Below, piece by piece: positions 1-13,600 of a stretch of 64,000 nt of DNA. How positions within the stretch are numbered: the stretch's first letter is position 1; the number at the start of each line of letters is the position of its first letter. The DNA comes from Urechis unicinctus (lineage: Eukaryota > Annelida > Polychaeta > Xenopneusta > Urechidae). The position numbers were made by a program, and so were the translations under genes. Under the pieces are notes generated by a model. It did no database searches, had not been told where the DNA came from, and saw only the letters and a list, made by a program, of their open reading frames with translations. The DNA lies in contig CM067344.1 in assembly GCA_034190875.2 (NCBI GenBank), positions 65,924,057 to 65,988,056 of the forward strand, written 5' to 3'.

Positions 1-537
1 TACGAGTCTGAACTAAAATATCAGTACTTGCGCGAGAATTGAAACGCGTTGGCATGTCAGGAGTTTCGATGACACACAACGTAAATCTGACGCGCGACTT
101 CAGCTCTTGGAGAGTTCATTTGGATTTACACGGAGCACGTATGGTCTGCTTGACAGTGGATATAACTGTTAAAAAGACGCCATGAAAGGCTAGAGAAAGT
201 GACCATGAATTGTTCAAAGGGTTTAAGAAAAATACTTAAAGATCTCGAACCATATTAACTGTGATTTGTGTGCAGGGTTCAAATGAATGTACCACTCTCA
301 GTAGTGTCAGTACTGTGTGATTGAGATGTAATGTAATGTTGGCCAAGCATTGTTTTCCAGCTTTTAAATTTGTCATACACATTGTCAGCTTGTCAGTCAT
401 ATTTTGTTATCAAATATTTTTAAACTGGGTTATTTTCTGGTTACCTGTATATCCTAAATTGATATTAACGTTGAATAATAAATTGCATATTCATGCCACT
501 GTAGGTTTATGTAAACAATGAGATCAAGTGAGAACTA

Positions 538-543
538 TTTATT
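538..543 (-). terminator. PolyA signal AATAAA (minus strand)
   Basis: The plus strand reads TTTATT, which is AATAAA on the minus strand, followed by TG-rich sequence. It lies about 240 nt beyond the stop of the putative terminal exon at 780-851 and supports it. Confidence 0.45.
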
Positions 544-779
544 TGCACTTCAATATGACAAACATATAAACAGAATAACATAAATAAAATACAGAACAAG
601 CTTACACCAATCTATATCATTTAACAAATAGAGCTCATAAATTCAACTTTTTAGTTAATAAGTGGTAAAAAAATATTATTTTTAATCTCAAAAACAGCAA
701 TGTCAGGCAACAAACTGTAACTTTTTTCCTCTCTTCACATTCAGCTGCATAGGCATGTTCAGAAATGGAACGCTTTCCG

Positions 780-851
780 TCAGTGATACTTCTCAGATTT
801 AAAAATCTTCCTGGACCTTTTCCTTTTCCTGCCAACTGGAAAGGTTGTTGC
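780..851 (-). CDS. Putative 3'-terminal coding exon of an unidentified gene
   Basis: On the minus strand a good acceptor (pyrimidine-rich, ending TTTTGCAG) precedes position 851. In one phase the exon reads to a TGA at 780-782 and would encode a short, very basic tail containing GRKRKRSRKIFKSEKYH. About 240 nt later there is an AATAAA. Acceptor, stop, AT-rich UTR and polyA signal together look like a genuine last exon. I do not recognise the protein. The two other phases also end soon (one at 'EKVQEDF'), so the frame is not proven. The rest of the gene would lie at higher coordinates, but I could not find a convincing upstream exon. The basic tail could be a nuclear or nucleolar localisation signal (inference). 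Confidence 0.4.
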   Translation of the reverse strand, partial: ATTFPVGRKRKRSRKIFKSEKYH

Positions 852-3800
852 CTGCAAAACATAATTGAACTAGATATGTAAAGATTAAAAATATGTTCTC
901 AATATACAGTTACCAACACCTAATATTTATCCATTAATCATTCAACGAAATTGCTGGGACAAGACTCATATTCTAGGTTATAGTTAGTTACAGATAAGTA
1001 TTCTGACATTGCATAAGTATGCTACCGGTAAGTGATATCCCCAAATTATCGCCCACTGTCAGCCATAATGGACTGACAAATATACGTCGTATTTGGATGC
1101 GATTTGGAGGTAAACTATAAGGGAATTTACAATTATTGATAATGGATTCTGTTTAGTTATTGATTAAGGCATTTGTGCCGCTATCTGGTCAAAAAATACA
1201 ACATAGTTTTTGATTAATTTGAAAAATTCTGGAAGCTTGAGATTCGACGAAATATTCGAATTCAAGGTATTATCGCTCACGTATTTAGCTCAATACAATA
1301 AAAAGTACGCAACTAACAGCTTAATAAACGTAACAATTAGATTTGTCTTTGTTCACTCAACGAATACCAAGAATATTTTTATGTGAATATTTCACAAATT
1401 TCAAGAGATTAAAAAATATATGTCGAAGTTCCAAGCCGAAAATATGGCGTCTCGATGCGGAATAAACACTTGCAAACTTTTATCGAATAAAACATATTGA
1501 TTACCCCATAAAGGAAACTATGATAATCAGCGTGTTTATTGATATATAATTAACTACCTCGTCGGGCAAATCCATCAGGTTTGGTGATACTGGTGAAAGT
1601 TTTCGAAAAAGAAAATGAAGTTTCTCGCACAGCAACTAACGCCTCAACTTACCGAACTGAAATGTGAGCGAGACACAGATCTCGTGGCGATCTCGCCGAG
1701 GCAGGCACTGCGCGCGAGATCTCTTTGATCTCGGCGTTGTTTCTACTCCTGCTAATGGTTATAACTTCTTGATTTCACCGAAGGTTATAATAGCATTGCT
1801 CTATAAGATTACGACATTGCACGACTGGCATCTGGTCTTTAAGAAAGTAAGAATAATCCTATTCGTGCTCACCAAGACACTTCCTCCAAGACATGCTACA
1901 GAAACTAAAAGTTAAATGAGCCCACGAAAACCGTGGTCAGTGATTTGACTTCTCACCGAATCGCCTTAAAGTGCTTCGCAGTCCTTTAGGCGCGTGATCG
2001 TTCCACAGTAATTTGTCTCACATTTCCCTAGCGACCTCCATATAGCAACGCGCGGGTGGATACCACAGAAATCGACGCTTACGTATCAAGCATTGAATTC
2101 AGTGAATCATAAAAAAATGCCGAAACCAATCTTTTAATAAATCGAATCGCATATGATAGCCGTTGGCGTTGTGTATGTCATATTCAACTTATTATTCCTA
2201 CCTGTATCGAATCAAACCAGAGAAGGGTGCACATTAGCCCAACAGTCGATCGGGTACTCCCTTGTTGTTACATTTCACAGGTGAGTCAATTTATACTAGA
2301 TTTATACCTTACAACTTTCCGACCTAGTTGCCTTTTCCTCTCCTTTATTCAGCATCATAACAAGTACATTTTCTTACGTTGCGCAATCTCGCTGCCATAT
2401 TGGAAATTATTTGGGGAAAAGTTAATCGCCCCCCACATTTTAGGCGGTTAAGTTATTGTGGATGCTGAGACTCATTCACCGTACATAATAACGATCGTGG
2501 ACATCGTGAAGGTAAGGCCTTATCATAAATTTTTCTACATTGGCGAGGCCATCCTCGAGAACCAAATGAGAGCGCAAGCTCCACTTGGTTCAAAAGAGCT
2601 AGTGCACATTGCTACATCATACATCATGAGACGATGATGGTACAAGCATGGTGTCGTTTCGCTATATTATTTACAGGTTGTTTTTTTGTAACACGAATTA
2701 GTTATATAAGAGATACAGAGCTTGATCGATGAAAAATAATAATAGACATAGAAGTTAGCCCTACAGGACGTCTAAGTTATAATGAAAAGGTACGTCCGCG
2801 CATGGCAACCTAGAGGTCAGTCCTGGTCAAGGGTAGTCGACCAATCAGCTACTGTCCTCATAATCAAGAAATTGATGTCATAGTGACAAGTATGATTTCG
2901 TGGATCACTCACTAAATACATATTTTATCCGTCATCGCATGCAGTCCATACCATGCCGATATACCGCGTACTGACTGGTGTTCTCGGCAACCACGACCGA
3001 CGGCTGACATTCAGGAGTAGGTCATGTTTTTAACATATTAACTGAAATCCGACCTCTCCATTCTTACATGCAACATGCGGGTCTTCGTAGCTCTAATTTC
3101 CTTCCAAACGCTCAAACCATACGCCCTACCCCAATCAGCCCCCCACCCAAGATCACCCTGAGACAACCCCCCTCCCCCAGCTCCCTCACATCCCACGTCC
3201 TTAGTTAAAGATATATAACTACCATCGTTCGTACGCGTGAACGATTGACGTTAGTAATGAAAAAACAAGCAGTCATATTACACAATCGGGTATTATAGTA
3301 TCCAATATAACTTCAAAGACTCAGATCAACCGGAAATCGGGGGCGTAGAGAAACCCGAGCTTCGCAAACAGCGCGGGAGGCGAATAATGCTGGTTGTTTC
3401 ATTGTTTTGGTTGTGTAATAGATATCAAATGGGGGAAATGCCATCGTAATAGCTCGCCGCCATTTGCTATGATACCACATGAAGCGGATCCATTGCGAAA
3501 GTAAATCACAACCTCTCGATATACCTACGTTATTCAAGACATGTGTTTTTAGCGAATTCGTCTACACCATTATTCTATTTCCTGTGAACAAAATGAAGAG
3601 GTCCATATATTTACAACAAGACGTTCTATGGAATAGCAACGGATTTCTAAATTGTAATCATTAGCCAATGATAACCCCGTCTGTGTCATGGTGGACCCAG
3701 GATAAGAAACTTTCGACAGTTTGTTTCGAATCCAATTTGTCCTTTGTTTGTTCTGTATTTGCATCGCTCAACGCTGATTAGCTGATCGCGTAATTGTATT

Positions 3801-6800
3801 CCTGCTCTAACGGAAGGGTTTATGACTAATCAGCGATATGCGGGTGCGATCTACAAAGGACTCAATAAGTTCTTGGATCAACACAGTTGACATGACGTCC
3901 TTGTGAGTTGAAATTCGGAACAAACGGATATTTTCCCTGCGATTATTTGTAAGAATGTGTCTGTGATCAAGTAAATGAAATACGATAAACCGCACGTGCA
4001 TCTTATGCTACACAATACACACGTGCTGACACACACGGACACGCACTCATGGACGCAGGCGCACTCATGCACACTTGTTGGTGAATGGTCTTTATGTTCC
4101 CCGTTTACTGCCTTTCCACAACTGATGCTATTTTGGTTTGTCGGTTTGACTGCTGACACCGCTTAACACCTGTTGTAAGGGGAAAAAATCGTCACGTACT
4201 CTAGCTTGTGTGAACCATGTGTGCATTAGCAGCTGTGCATGATTAGGGAAACTGGCTGATAGTTCTACCTGCATCAATCTAAATAGGTTCAGACATACAC
4301 AACGATTCGCACTGCAGCGTTAACAGAAGAAATATTAGGTCCGATAAAAGGACTACGCCGAGACAGAGATGGTTTGAGATGAGTTGGGGAGGTATTGGAA
4401 GACGGTACGCGATCGAAACACTAGAAAAAACTAAGATTTTAAAATCATTTTATTATACTACGATGCTTTGTCATGATATTGCATATATGAAAAATGGTGG
4501 GTGTACCGGCGATTATACCATCATAGTGTGTTGTGAGAGTGAACGACAACGCCTCATCGAGAAAAAACGTATTTAGTATTCCTCCTTATATATGGGGTTT
4601 TTCTCGTTGATCACCTAAACGCCATCGGTAACAGCATGAAAAGACCCATCGTCACTTTGCAGCACGAGGCCTCTGATGACTTATTTGATTTGTTTTATCC
4701 ATTATTTATCGGTATATTCATACCGATTGCAATATTTTATACCTATGGCTCGCGTCTACCGCTCAATGTCGTGTGTGCCAATCGACGAGATCTGCCAATG
4801 CCATGTCAACACGTATATATTGTCGCAACGTATGAGTGTATTGTCAAACACACTGTATTTGGCGCATCCATTTCCATCCTCAATAACCCCAATATGGATG
4901 CATAACATACCTAGTGAGTGTCAAGAGACATGACACGTCACGCGATTCATCTTGCTCGACGAAAAGGCGTTCCAAGATGCGAATTTAGTGACTTTAGCGA
5001 TTCTGTGTATTCCTAGCAATCTGTCACAAAACTATCCAATTACTTGTTTGCAGCAACGAATACATAGCCTCAATTCAAGCCTACCCTTCTTGAGACAGTA
5101 AAACTATAACTGTCATTGGCGGCAGCTTTCTCAAACAGCGAAGCTTTAATATACTTTAGTCAAGCATACCCTTTCTGAAACAGCAGCACGTTCGTAGGCT
5201 TTAGTCAAGCCTATATTTTTTAGTACAACAACACTCTCATTGACTCTTGTCAAGCCTATCCTCTCTGACACAGCAAACTTAAGTCAAGCCTGTCCTTTGG
5301 CTGTAGAATCAGCTGCTTATCCACTGCCTTTATGTTACACTCCGTCCCTAATCACACCTTATAAACGTACATCATCATGTACCGTACAATCAAATGGATT
5401 TAGCGCGTTGTTCATTCTTGAATTCCGATATGCTCTCTGGCAGTTTTTATTCAATATGCTAACGACAGTCAGATATTGCAATCGTTAGTTTTTGTTATGC
5501 ATGCATACAATGATAATAACATACCAACCACCCATGTATCAACCCCTTCTCCCGTCCTAGTGCCCCCAAAAACAAAAACATACCCACTGCATTTTTGTAA
5601 GCATGGAAATCAAACCATGCTTCAGTGTTGAGATGGTCCCTCACGCAATGCAGTTGAATGGGGCTACAATGGGCAGCTGGAGCGTATCACCAATAGCCTT
5701 GTCTTCTCGGTGCTATAACGATCTATTGTTATCTGGGATGGCAGTGGCTTTCGGCTTCTTCATTAGGCTCCTCACGTAAGCCAGTGCCCATGTTGTTAGT
5801 GAGTATGGCGCAGATTTAATAGCACATTAACAGATCGGCGCTCTGCTCATATTGATTATCGTACGTCAAGTGTGGCACAGGGCATTGCGTGGGAGTGAGG
5901 CGACAGGCGGGAGGAGGTGTGTGTGGGGGGAGAGTTACGGAAGAGGGGATGCTGAGGCTGCTGGGTACAACGCGATTGCTGTTCGTGTAAACCTGTACAA
6001 TATGAAGTCGTAGCTTCTACCTGTGAGCGCGTGTGGGGGCGGCGGAGGGGTGTGGGTGGGCTTGTCCTTGTATGGGCTGCGGAGAGGACGGGGTGAGGGG
6101 AAGAAGAAGGGGTTGTGGTCGGCTGCGAGAGACAAGAACAGGGTCAAGAATAGTCGTGTGTGACGTAGGCAGGGCGGGGACGGAAGTTTATTCATAGCCT
6201 GTTGCTAAATGCGGTTTATCCACAAAAGAAAGGACCGTTAGAAACCATCAACAGGTATTTTAGGGGTAATCTCCTCTGGTTTACGAGGCTAGGACTGTGG
6301 TATTTATTCCGTGAGAAGCGATCTCACTTAAAACGCCCACAACAGAGCGCTATGTTTTACTCGATGGCCTGTGTTTGTGGAAGCACATGCTGTTGTGACA
6401 AAAACATCCCCATCACGTAACTCAGGATAGTAGACCACCAGTGTATCAATTGCACAAATTGGCCAAGATCAATATTCATATGCTGGGCGAATTAGTGTCA
6501 CTCAGTGACCTCACTGTCAAAACATAGGCGATGACGTCAAACAAAAATCAATGCTACGTCGTGTATATGCATTTGGGTTTAATGCATAGCTGTTCTATTA
6601 TCGACCAACTTTTGTCGACAGCTGCATCTTCTTGCATTGAAGTTGTCCATTCAGCCATCCTCCCCGCACACGCTTCAAAGAAACGACGAAAAGGAACAAT
6701 GAACTAGGGTACAAAATGAATAAAAACAGCGACCTCGAAAACCACTTACATTGCCCGGTTTATATTCGTCTGAATCTGCGATTTGAATTAAGGTGGTTGT

Positions 6801-7027
6801 TTACTTCAGTAGTTGCACACACAAAAATAATCACTCGCATGTTATTCATTGTATTAATGTCAGTAGGAATTTGGCGTTAACTCTTTATGTTTAAAATAAA
6901 TTCAGTCTGTTTATACATAGATCGATACATACCACCGGGTTCACTCGTCCTGTACTTAGCATAGTTGCACACTTGCATACACACAGGCTTAAAAAAGACA
7001 GTAGCAGTATTCTATGAAAGATAAAGT
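852..7027. other. Intergenic stretch, no gene recognised
   Basis: No frame here resembles a known family and no splice-consistent exon set was found. A degenerate tandem motif (around TTAGTCAAGCCTATCC) recurs between about 5068 and 5310. A strongly G-rich plus strand lies at about 5885-6190, with many runs of three or more G, and could fold into G-quadruplexes. A CA/CG-rich patch lies at 4010-4070. Confidence 0.4.
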
Positions 7028-7033
7028 TTTATT
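7028..7033 (-). terminator. PolyA signal, candidate 3' end of the TOB transcript
   Basis: TTTATT on the plus strand gives AATAAA on the minus strand, about 2.3 kb downstream of the TOB stop codon. TOB mRNAs commonly have long AU-rich 3' UTRs, so 7034-9352 may be the TOB 3' UTR. A 7012-7263 minus frame overlapping it is probably UTR. Assignment is inference; no splice evidence is needed for it. Confidence 0.35.
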
Positions 7034-9352
7034 ACAAAACTTAAAAATTCAATACCAATATTGTTAATACTCATGAATGTCACATGTGTATTGGCCAGTT
7101 TCAAGTGGTGACAGTGTGACAGAAGCGAAGTTAAACCATCTTGAACAATGTCAGTGTCCAGCTTGTGTGACTCAAACATATCTCCACAAATACATGGCAC
7201 ACACCATGATTCTGCATCAAGAATATCACTAGGCTTGTGTTTCCTAACACTTGTCTTCTCCATGTTTGATGTTCACATTACATACTTTGGGTCTGGGACA
7301 TTTTTCTTTTCTATGAAAAAATAACATTTTCGTAGCTAAGTGAATAGAAAGAAGAGTCTATATATAACCATTCCTTGCATTGAGACATTTTGTTAATTTG
7401 CTGCAGTACTTCAACCTACTCTCCACGAATAAGCTGCATACTGTGAATCACTGTACAACTAAGAGCACAAATATATAATATATACATATAAAAAATGCCA
7501 CAGCCACCCCTTATGTACAACAATGGTTAAGTAATCAAAATACAAAAAGTACCCTAGCTCCCATAGATGCGTGTTATATACAACATATTTGTAGATATAT
7601 AAATCTGTTTTCTAATTTACTACATAGATTATAAGAGTACACAAGTGAAGTTTAAGAAAATAAATGGCGTTATCCCTATATCAACAATGATTAGCTTCTA
7701 TCAAGATACTTTAGAGCTCAAAGCCCTCAAAATTCTGTGAACACAATGTTGACGTTACACATTGAATTTTGGATGAGTGCCTCACCCCAGCGGTAAAATT
7801 TGGTTAATGATATGCAAGCTGCCCATAGACAACTGACGTCCGACTCCACGAGCGACTGTAGCTAAGTAAGAGCAATAGGCAGCACAGTCAAACGAATGGC
7901 ACAATACTCACGGAAATGAAACCAAACCTCCCCCACCTGACAATATATTTAGACAAAATAGCAATATGCGTGGATGGCGATGACAAGATTAGTAAGGGTC
8001 GTAATGAGAGGCATTCAATCTGGCCTTGTACGTCAGAGAGCCATCATTCATGTGTGGATTAGCAATAAGCATATGTGCCGTATTGAGTGTGAGGCATCGC
8101 GTGCCACTGCGATTTTGTCTCATCTATTTCTAACCTCAAACCTAGCAGATTGTCCCCACAGATTATACTCTACGTTCTCTCCCACTCCAGACAACACAAC
8201 CATTCCCCCCCCCCCACCCCCCACAGTACTGTTTGTACAACAAAGGGAGAGTGCGGTCAAAGGGGCATTGTGTGCGGATAAAGAACAGGATAAGAGTCGG
8301 CAATCGGGGCAAACAAGTACGCCCCAATATCTTATGTATGAGAGCTACAACAAACCTTTGATTGTCGGTTATACAAAATTGTGATTGTTATCAGCAGGAG
8401 ATAAGGAAAATGAACCACGATCAATTTCAACCAAAGTTGACTCAAATATTATGCTGAGACAATTGTATCAGAAAATTGGTAACAACAAACAAAACAATTC
8501 CCTTACACGTCCCAAGATACGATAACATTGTTTAACAGACAACTAATTAAAATCCAACAAGGTTGACATCATTATAAGTGACTTGCATGTCAATGCGTGC
8601 TCCCAACACCTTAACAAGACGAGATCCAATCGTGAGTTTACATTGTGATAACTATCACTTACTGGTAGACTCCCATCACCAACGTTCCTACACTATATTC
8701 AATAGTATATTTTTGTTAAAATGATAAAACTAACTAACTAATGCATAGAATGATTATACATAGTATGACACTTGATAGTACTCAAGCCAACCAGACCGCC
8801 CCTGATACTCAAACTACATTGACATAAGGATCTGAATCATGGGAAAGCCTTTGCAGCCCGGTAAGCATGGCACACAGGTCAAAAGCATGGGCTCATGTGA
8901 TACTGTATTCAGTATGGCATACCGATTCAAACCAATGTCTTTTATCACAATTCCTTTCTAATTAATTTGTGGTTATTGATAAATGCAGTGTAAGGTCAAA
9001 ATTCCATTAATCAGTAAAGTAAAAAAATAAAATGAGCCTCATCATAAAAAATAGTTACACAATCATGATCTGTCAGTGAAAATCTATTTGATTAATATGG
9101 TGATAGATTTAAACATGAAATGTACAAAGCAATCTGCAGCGACGATTAAGTCTGAGAATTGCACAGCATGTAAGGAAGGGTCAGGGACAGCACAGTACCT
9201 TAAAGAAGCTGCAGGCATCACTAAAGAGGCAAATGTGCCATGCTGGGTGTCACTAGCCATCTGTAGCCCGTTGAAGATCCTTGTGACTTTCATAGCACTC
9301 GTCTTCCGGGAATGCACACACAATTGGAAAAAGGCATAACCTGTTTGAGTCA

Positions 9353-10603
9353 TCAGTTGGCAACAAGGAGATGTTGGAGGCTGGCGTACGGCGAGACCTT
9401 ACTGGTACAATGCAGGGCGGCTTCTGCTAGGGACTTGCTGGTTGTGACATCCGACGAGGAGAGAGTGGTGGACGCGTTGTGGGCAGGAGACCGAAGAGGG
9501 GATGCCAGCGTCTGGGGCTGATGTACTGGGCTGGGCTGGGACCCGGGACCCGGGAAACCCTGTAGGTGTACCCGGCTAGATCCAGGGGAGTGGTGGTCAG
9601 AAGCCATGGGGCTGTAGAGACCAGACTGAAGATTGACTGGACTGGGTAAGTTGGATCCTGGTTGCAGGGCTGTGCCGTTCAGTTGCTGCTGGAATTGGAT
9701 TTGCTGTAACATGAGGAGCCTCTGTTGTTGCTCCACCAGGTCGCCGGGACTTAGTAGTGGTACTCCAGGCATGCCAGGTAACATACCCCCGGCGTTCACA
9801 GGCGATAACCCTCCTGGCATACCCAACGGAGACCCCCATGGGCCCCCCGGAGGAGAGCGCTGCTTTATGAATGACCCCATCTCGGTGGGAGACAGACGCG
9901 TCGGACGCTTGGCCTGGGTCTTCAGCTTCGTCGAGCCAAATTTCGTCTGGGCAAAGGTAGCTGCAGTGAAGGTCGTTTTGTTGGAGTTTCTGTTGGCGAA
10001 GTTGTTGATGGGACTTGTGTTGTTTGGAAAGCCCTTGACGGAAGGCTGCGGATTAGCATGCAGAGATGGGGAAGAAGAACCGGCTTGGTTGAGCCAAGCG
10101 CTCGGAGAAGGGGATAGACTGACGTTATTCAGTGATGATGAGAGCGAATCTATGGGTTTAAAGATGTGGCTGTCAGGAGTGAAGGCATGGCTAGCCGACT
10201 GCACCTCTCGATCAGCATCCAAGCCGGTATCTTCCGCCTCATCATCGCCTTTCGAGTCCGAGTACAAGATTTTCACAACCCCTTTCTCGCCGACCCGGCA
10301 CGACACCTCTTTCGGGTCGATCCAGACGGTCATCTCAGCCGGCAGGTATTCTAGGACCTCGGCTGTGTCAAGTCCGCTGGCCTTGGCGGCTGAGGTAAGG
10401 ACGGGATCCATTTTCTCCCCGCTGACCCTCATACAGCGGAACCCAGATCCCTTACATGGTAAATCAGGGTACCAATGTCCTTCGAACTTTTTCTTCAAAC
10501 CCTTTTCCACTTCGTCAGCGAACATATCTACCCTGCGCCTGGGAAGCTTGCTATAAAGGTAAGACATAACGAAGTCGAGAGCCACTGATACTTCCACCTG
10601 CAT
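9353..10603 (-). CDS. TOB1: TOB protein (BTG/Tob antiproliferative family), intact single exon
   Basis: The 416-residue protein starts with the BTG domain (about residues 1-115). Signatures seen are KLPRRRVDMFADEVEKGL near residues 20-36, box A around GHWYPDLPCKGSGFRC (42-57) and box B around LPAEMTVWIDPKEV (87-100). A PAM2-like segment, FTPDSHIFKP, lies at 141-150, and the Tob-type motif TFAQTKFGSTK follows. The rest is low-complexity Pro/Ser/Gln/Gly sequence ending in LLVAN, like the MAN end of vertebrate Tob. In the family the BTG domain binds Caf1 of the CCR4-NOT deadenylase and PAM2 motifs bind poly(A)-binding protein, so TOB promotes mRNA deadenylation and restrains proliferation. Vertebrate TOB1 is about 345 residues; this one is longer in the tail. 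The start is the conserved family start (MQxE). It is co-orthologous to TOB1/TOB2, so the symbol is approximate. Confidence 0.95.
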   Translation of the reverse strand: MQVEVSVALDFVMSYLYSKLPRRRVDMFADEVEKGLKKKFEGHWYPDLPCKGSGFRCMRVSGEKMDPVLTSAAKASGLDTAEVLEYLPAEMTVWIDPKEVSCRVGEKGVVKILYSDSKGDDEAEDTGLDADREVQSASHAFTPDSHIFKPIDSLSSSLNNVSLSPSPSAWLNQAGSSSPSLHANPQPSVKGFPNNTSPINNFANRNSNKTTFTAATFAQTKFGSTKLKTQAKRPTRLSPTEMGSFIKQRSPPGGPWGSPLGMPGGLSPVNAGGMLPGMPGVPLLSPGDLVEQQQRLLMLQQIQFQQQLNGTALQPGSNLPSPVNLQSGLYSPMASDHHSPGSSRVHLQGFPGPGSQPSPVHQPQTLASPLRSPAHNASTTLSSSDVTTSKSLAEAALHCTSKVSPYASLQHLLVAN

Positions 10604-13600
10604 CTTGGAGTGTTGGTGATGAACTAAAGACGGGGTGAGTCTGACAAGCCGGTGTCTGCTGTGTTCTAACTAGTCCTGAGCGGCAATGTGACGCAGTCGT
10701 AAAGGTCCCCACCCACGTCAGTGAATACGATCAATAGAGTGTTTTTTAACTGTCACGGTTGCAAGCTGTGAAACAAGGCTTACTTACATGTCAGATAAGC
10801 CCATCAGATGGATGACAACGTAGGAACGATGTAAGTACGCCTTCCAGACGACAAGCTTCCCATGTGACGACACACAGAGAAAACATCAACAACACTTCCG
10901 GTGCTGTTCTGACTGAGGGTTTGGATGAGATGCGAGGCGTCCTGATAATGATTTCGTCGTCAATATTGCTACTTTTCTCGCCTTCGACAGTTGTTCACGA
11001 TTGACAGTAGCCACACAGATGGCCGTATAATCACAAGAGAAGAGTGTGACCGATATTCGTGTGGTGTGCGCTCCTGAAAGCAGATAACATATAGCATGTT
11101 GGTGTTATCTCACACCTGCCCAACTCACAGAAGCATTATACACCCTGGTCCGCACCAAGCCCACTCAGGCCACCACACCTTCTTCACCAGATCATATACC
11201 TGGCATCAGTTTATTAACATATTTGAGAACAGAGAGCACTTCATGATAAATTCAACATATTGAGGATAAAAATCGAAAGTGGGAAACGTGCGACACGTCA
11301 AGAGTAGATGAATGTCGATCAGAGATAACGACAATAGCTGTCTATCTACATCCATCGTCAGAATGTCTATTCAAAGCCGATATATTAGCATATACATATT
11401 TCGAAATGTGTTCAACTGACTGCAGGTCAGATAACATGAGCAGTCGGTACGTGGAATATGAAATGGGGTTTCGTAACATTAACTGATCAATGTAGAAACT
11501 GTATTGATACTGAGCTGGCTATCAGGATGGAGTGGGGGCGGGAGTTACAGGGGTCAGGGGGCGGTTGCGACACGGGTCACGGGGGACGCACCTGATAATC
11601 CAGATTCATTAGTATCACACTGATACGTAGCGGCACAGCTGTTTAGTTAGTCCTCTTAAATATTCATGTTTGGCTGAAGTGTTCAGTTGCATGGTCAGGC
11701 TTTTGATGCCCGCTAAATTCAGGACATAACGAAATCGTACCGACCGCTATAAAATCGTATTCCACACCGTCTTTGGTACTTAACTTACTGTGCCAAGTTC
11801 CCCCTTTACTGGTCATTACAGAATTCCCTTAAATGTAAAAATGCTATTAACCCTTAAAACAGACAATACATTCCCTGTAAGTTCACAATACTACAGTGAT
11901 TGTCTATAAAGTGACAATACAAGAATCCAATTTAACTAACAACACCACATATTCCTTATGATGACATTATTATACAAGATTCAATCTCACCTGACAATTC
12001 CAGCTTAGCTATAATCCCACAAGTTCTCTTTAAAGTTGACAATACAAGCTAACATCTGTGCAGTCAATTCAGCATAATCTATTAGCCGCCGATGGGGGAT
12101 ACCATGTAAGCTGACAATATCACCTACCATATAAGCAGACTGCAGTCTTCACTTTAGGCCTGTGCCATCCCCTCGCAAACTTACTTTAAACATACCCATA
12201 GCTGATTAGATAATAACGTGTCTGCTGTCGCTTAAGCTGGCCCAGAAGACATCAAAAATCGAAAGAACCAGCTGTTGAGAATGACGTCAGTGAAGGGATT
12301 GGCTGACAAATATGAATTGGATCCAGGAAGCGTTGTGCGACCTGTGTGGGGCTGAGTTCAGGACTAGCAAGGCAGCAACAGCGGTCGCACCGATACATTC
12401 AGCTGTTCCCAAACTGTACCAACACTACGGCCACAGCTGAGCTAAATGTAAGCGGTGCATGCATAGCCTAATGAGGTTGACTTGTTTCGGGATTATTGAG
12501 GAATGATACTTCGGTGGTTATTACCCGGGGTTATTGTTGGATTGCTCCAATGCTTCACGATGTACAACAAGCTTGTCACATTAATATCCTCCCCTGCTTC
12601 AATCTTACACTCAGATTCTCCGTACAGGGATGTCGACCTTGACATACCTATCAAGACTTTCTCCATTAACAAGTCGCATCAGCCAATAAATAGCGGTATA
12701 CAAGGGATGAGCTACATTTCTGGTTCAACCAAAAACCAATTTCTGCTGGCCTAGATGACTTAAGTTACTCAAACAACCCCCAAGAGAGACAAGATAATAT
12801 GATCATGCAGAAGCTGAGCCACCCAGGGCTGGTTACTATAAGCAGAATCCAATGTTTGTAACCCTTAGCGTACAATTTCTCCCCTGTGTTAACTTGTACA
12901 TTAATGTCATATTTTAATATCGCTATATAGAAATCATGTTTATTTTTCTTCGTGTCCTAAATCTATGAGGCACAGAGAACAAAACTACTGTTTGACTATT
13001 GTGAAACAGTTCGATCGTCGTGAATTAGATAAATAACGCCAGTTGCTCATTAAATGGTATGGTCGTCAGGGTTTCAAATCACAGGGTCTTAAGTCTCCAC
13101 GTCACACGAATCTGACAATTCACAGGATGTTATCACATGACTACTGACATAAAAAAAGACGTGAGATATCCAAAAGATTAAGGAAGATTAGAATATTGTT
13201 TGACGGTCCATGTAGGGTGGCACAGCCCCGGGCTGAACCCTCAGAAGAAGCCATCACTACCACTCCTAGCCATCCACATCATAACCATCAAGATGCTTAA
13301 TCCCTGCATTGTAATCAAAACCTTAACCCCATCATGGCGGGAGAGCGCCCGAGTTGTTTGTCTCTGTGCTACAGCAGTGGTCAAACGGGTCCACGCCTCT
13401 TCAGCGGAAGCTTCATCACTACCCCAGAACCCGGTTACGCACGCACGTTCGCCAACAACAAGGGCGCTATTGCTGTACTAGAAACACGCGCCCTTCGATA
13501 GCCACACACTATTTACAGCCACCAATCGATGCCATCTATTCTGAAGCGCACACGGGGTGCAATAGATACTCATAGTTTCTCTCCACTGAGCCTCTTTTCA

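Noticed and set aside
7974..8384. 136-codon plus-strand frame
   Set aside because: Low-complexity Pro run from a C homopolymer, no recognisable domain, and it lies in the likely TOB 3' UTR antisense.
9633..10556. Long plus-strand frame (307 codons)
   Set aside because: It is antisense to the TOB coding exon, whose codon pattern explains it, and it matches no family.
12312..12440. Small 42-codon frame with a CxxC motif (CDLCGAEF)
   Set aside because: Cys/His spacing does not fit a classical zinc finger, and no splice or homology support was seen.
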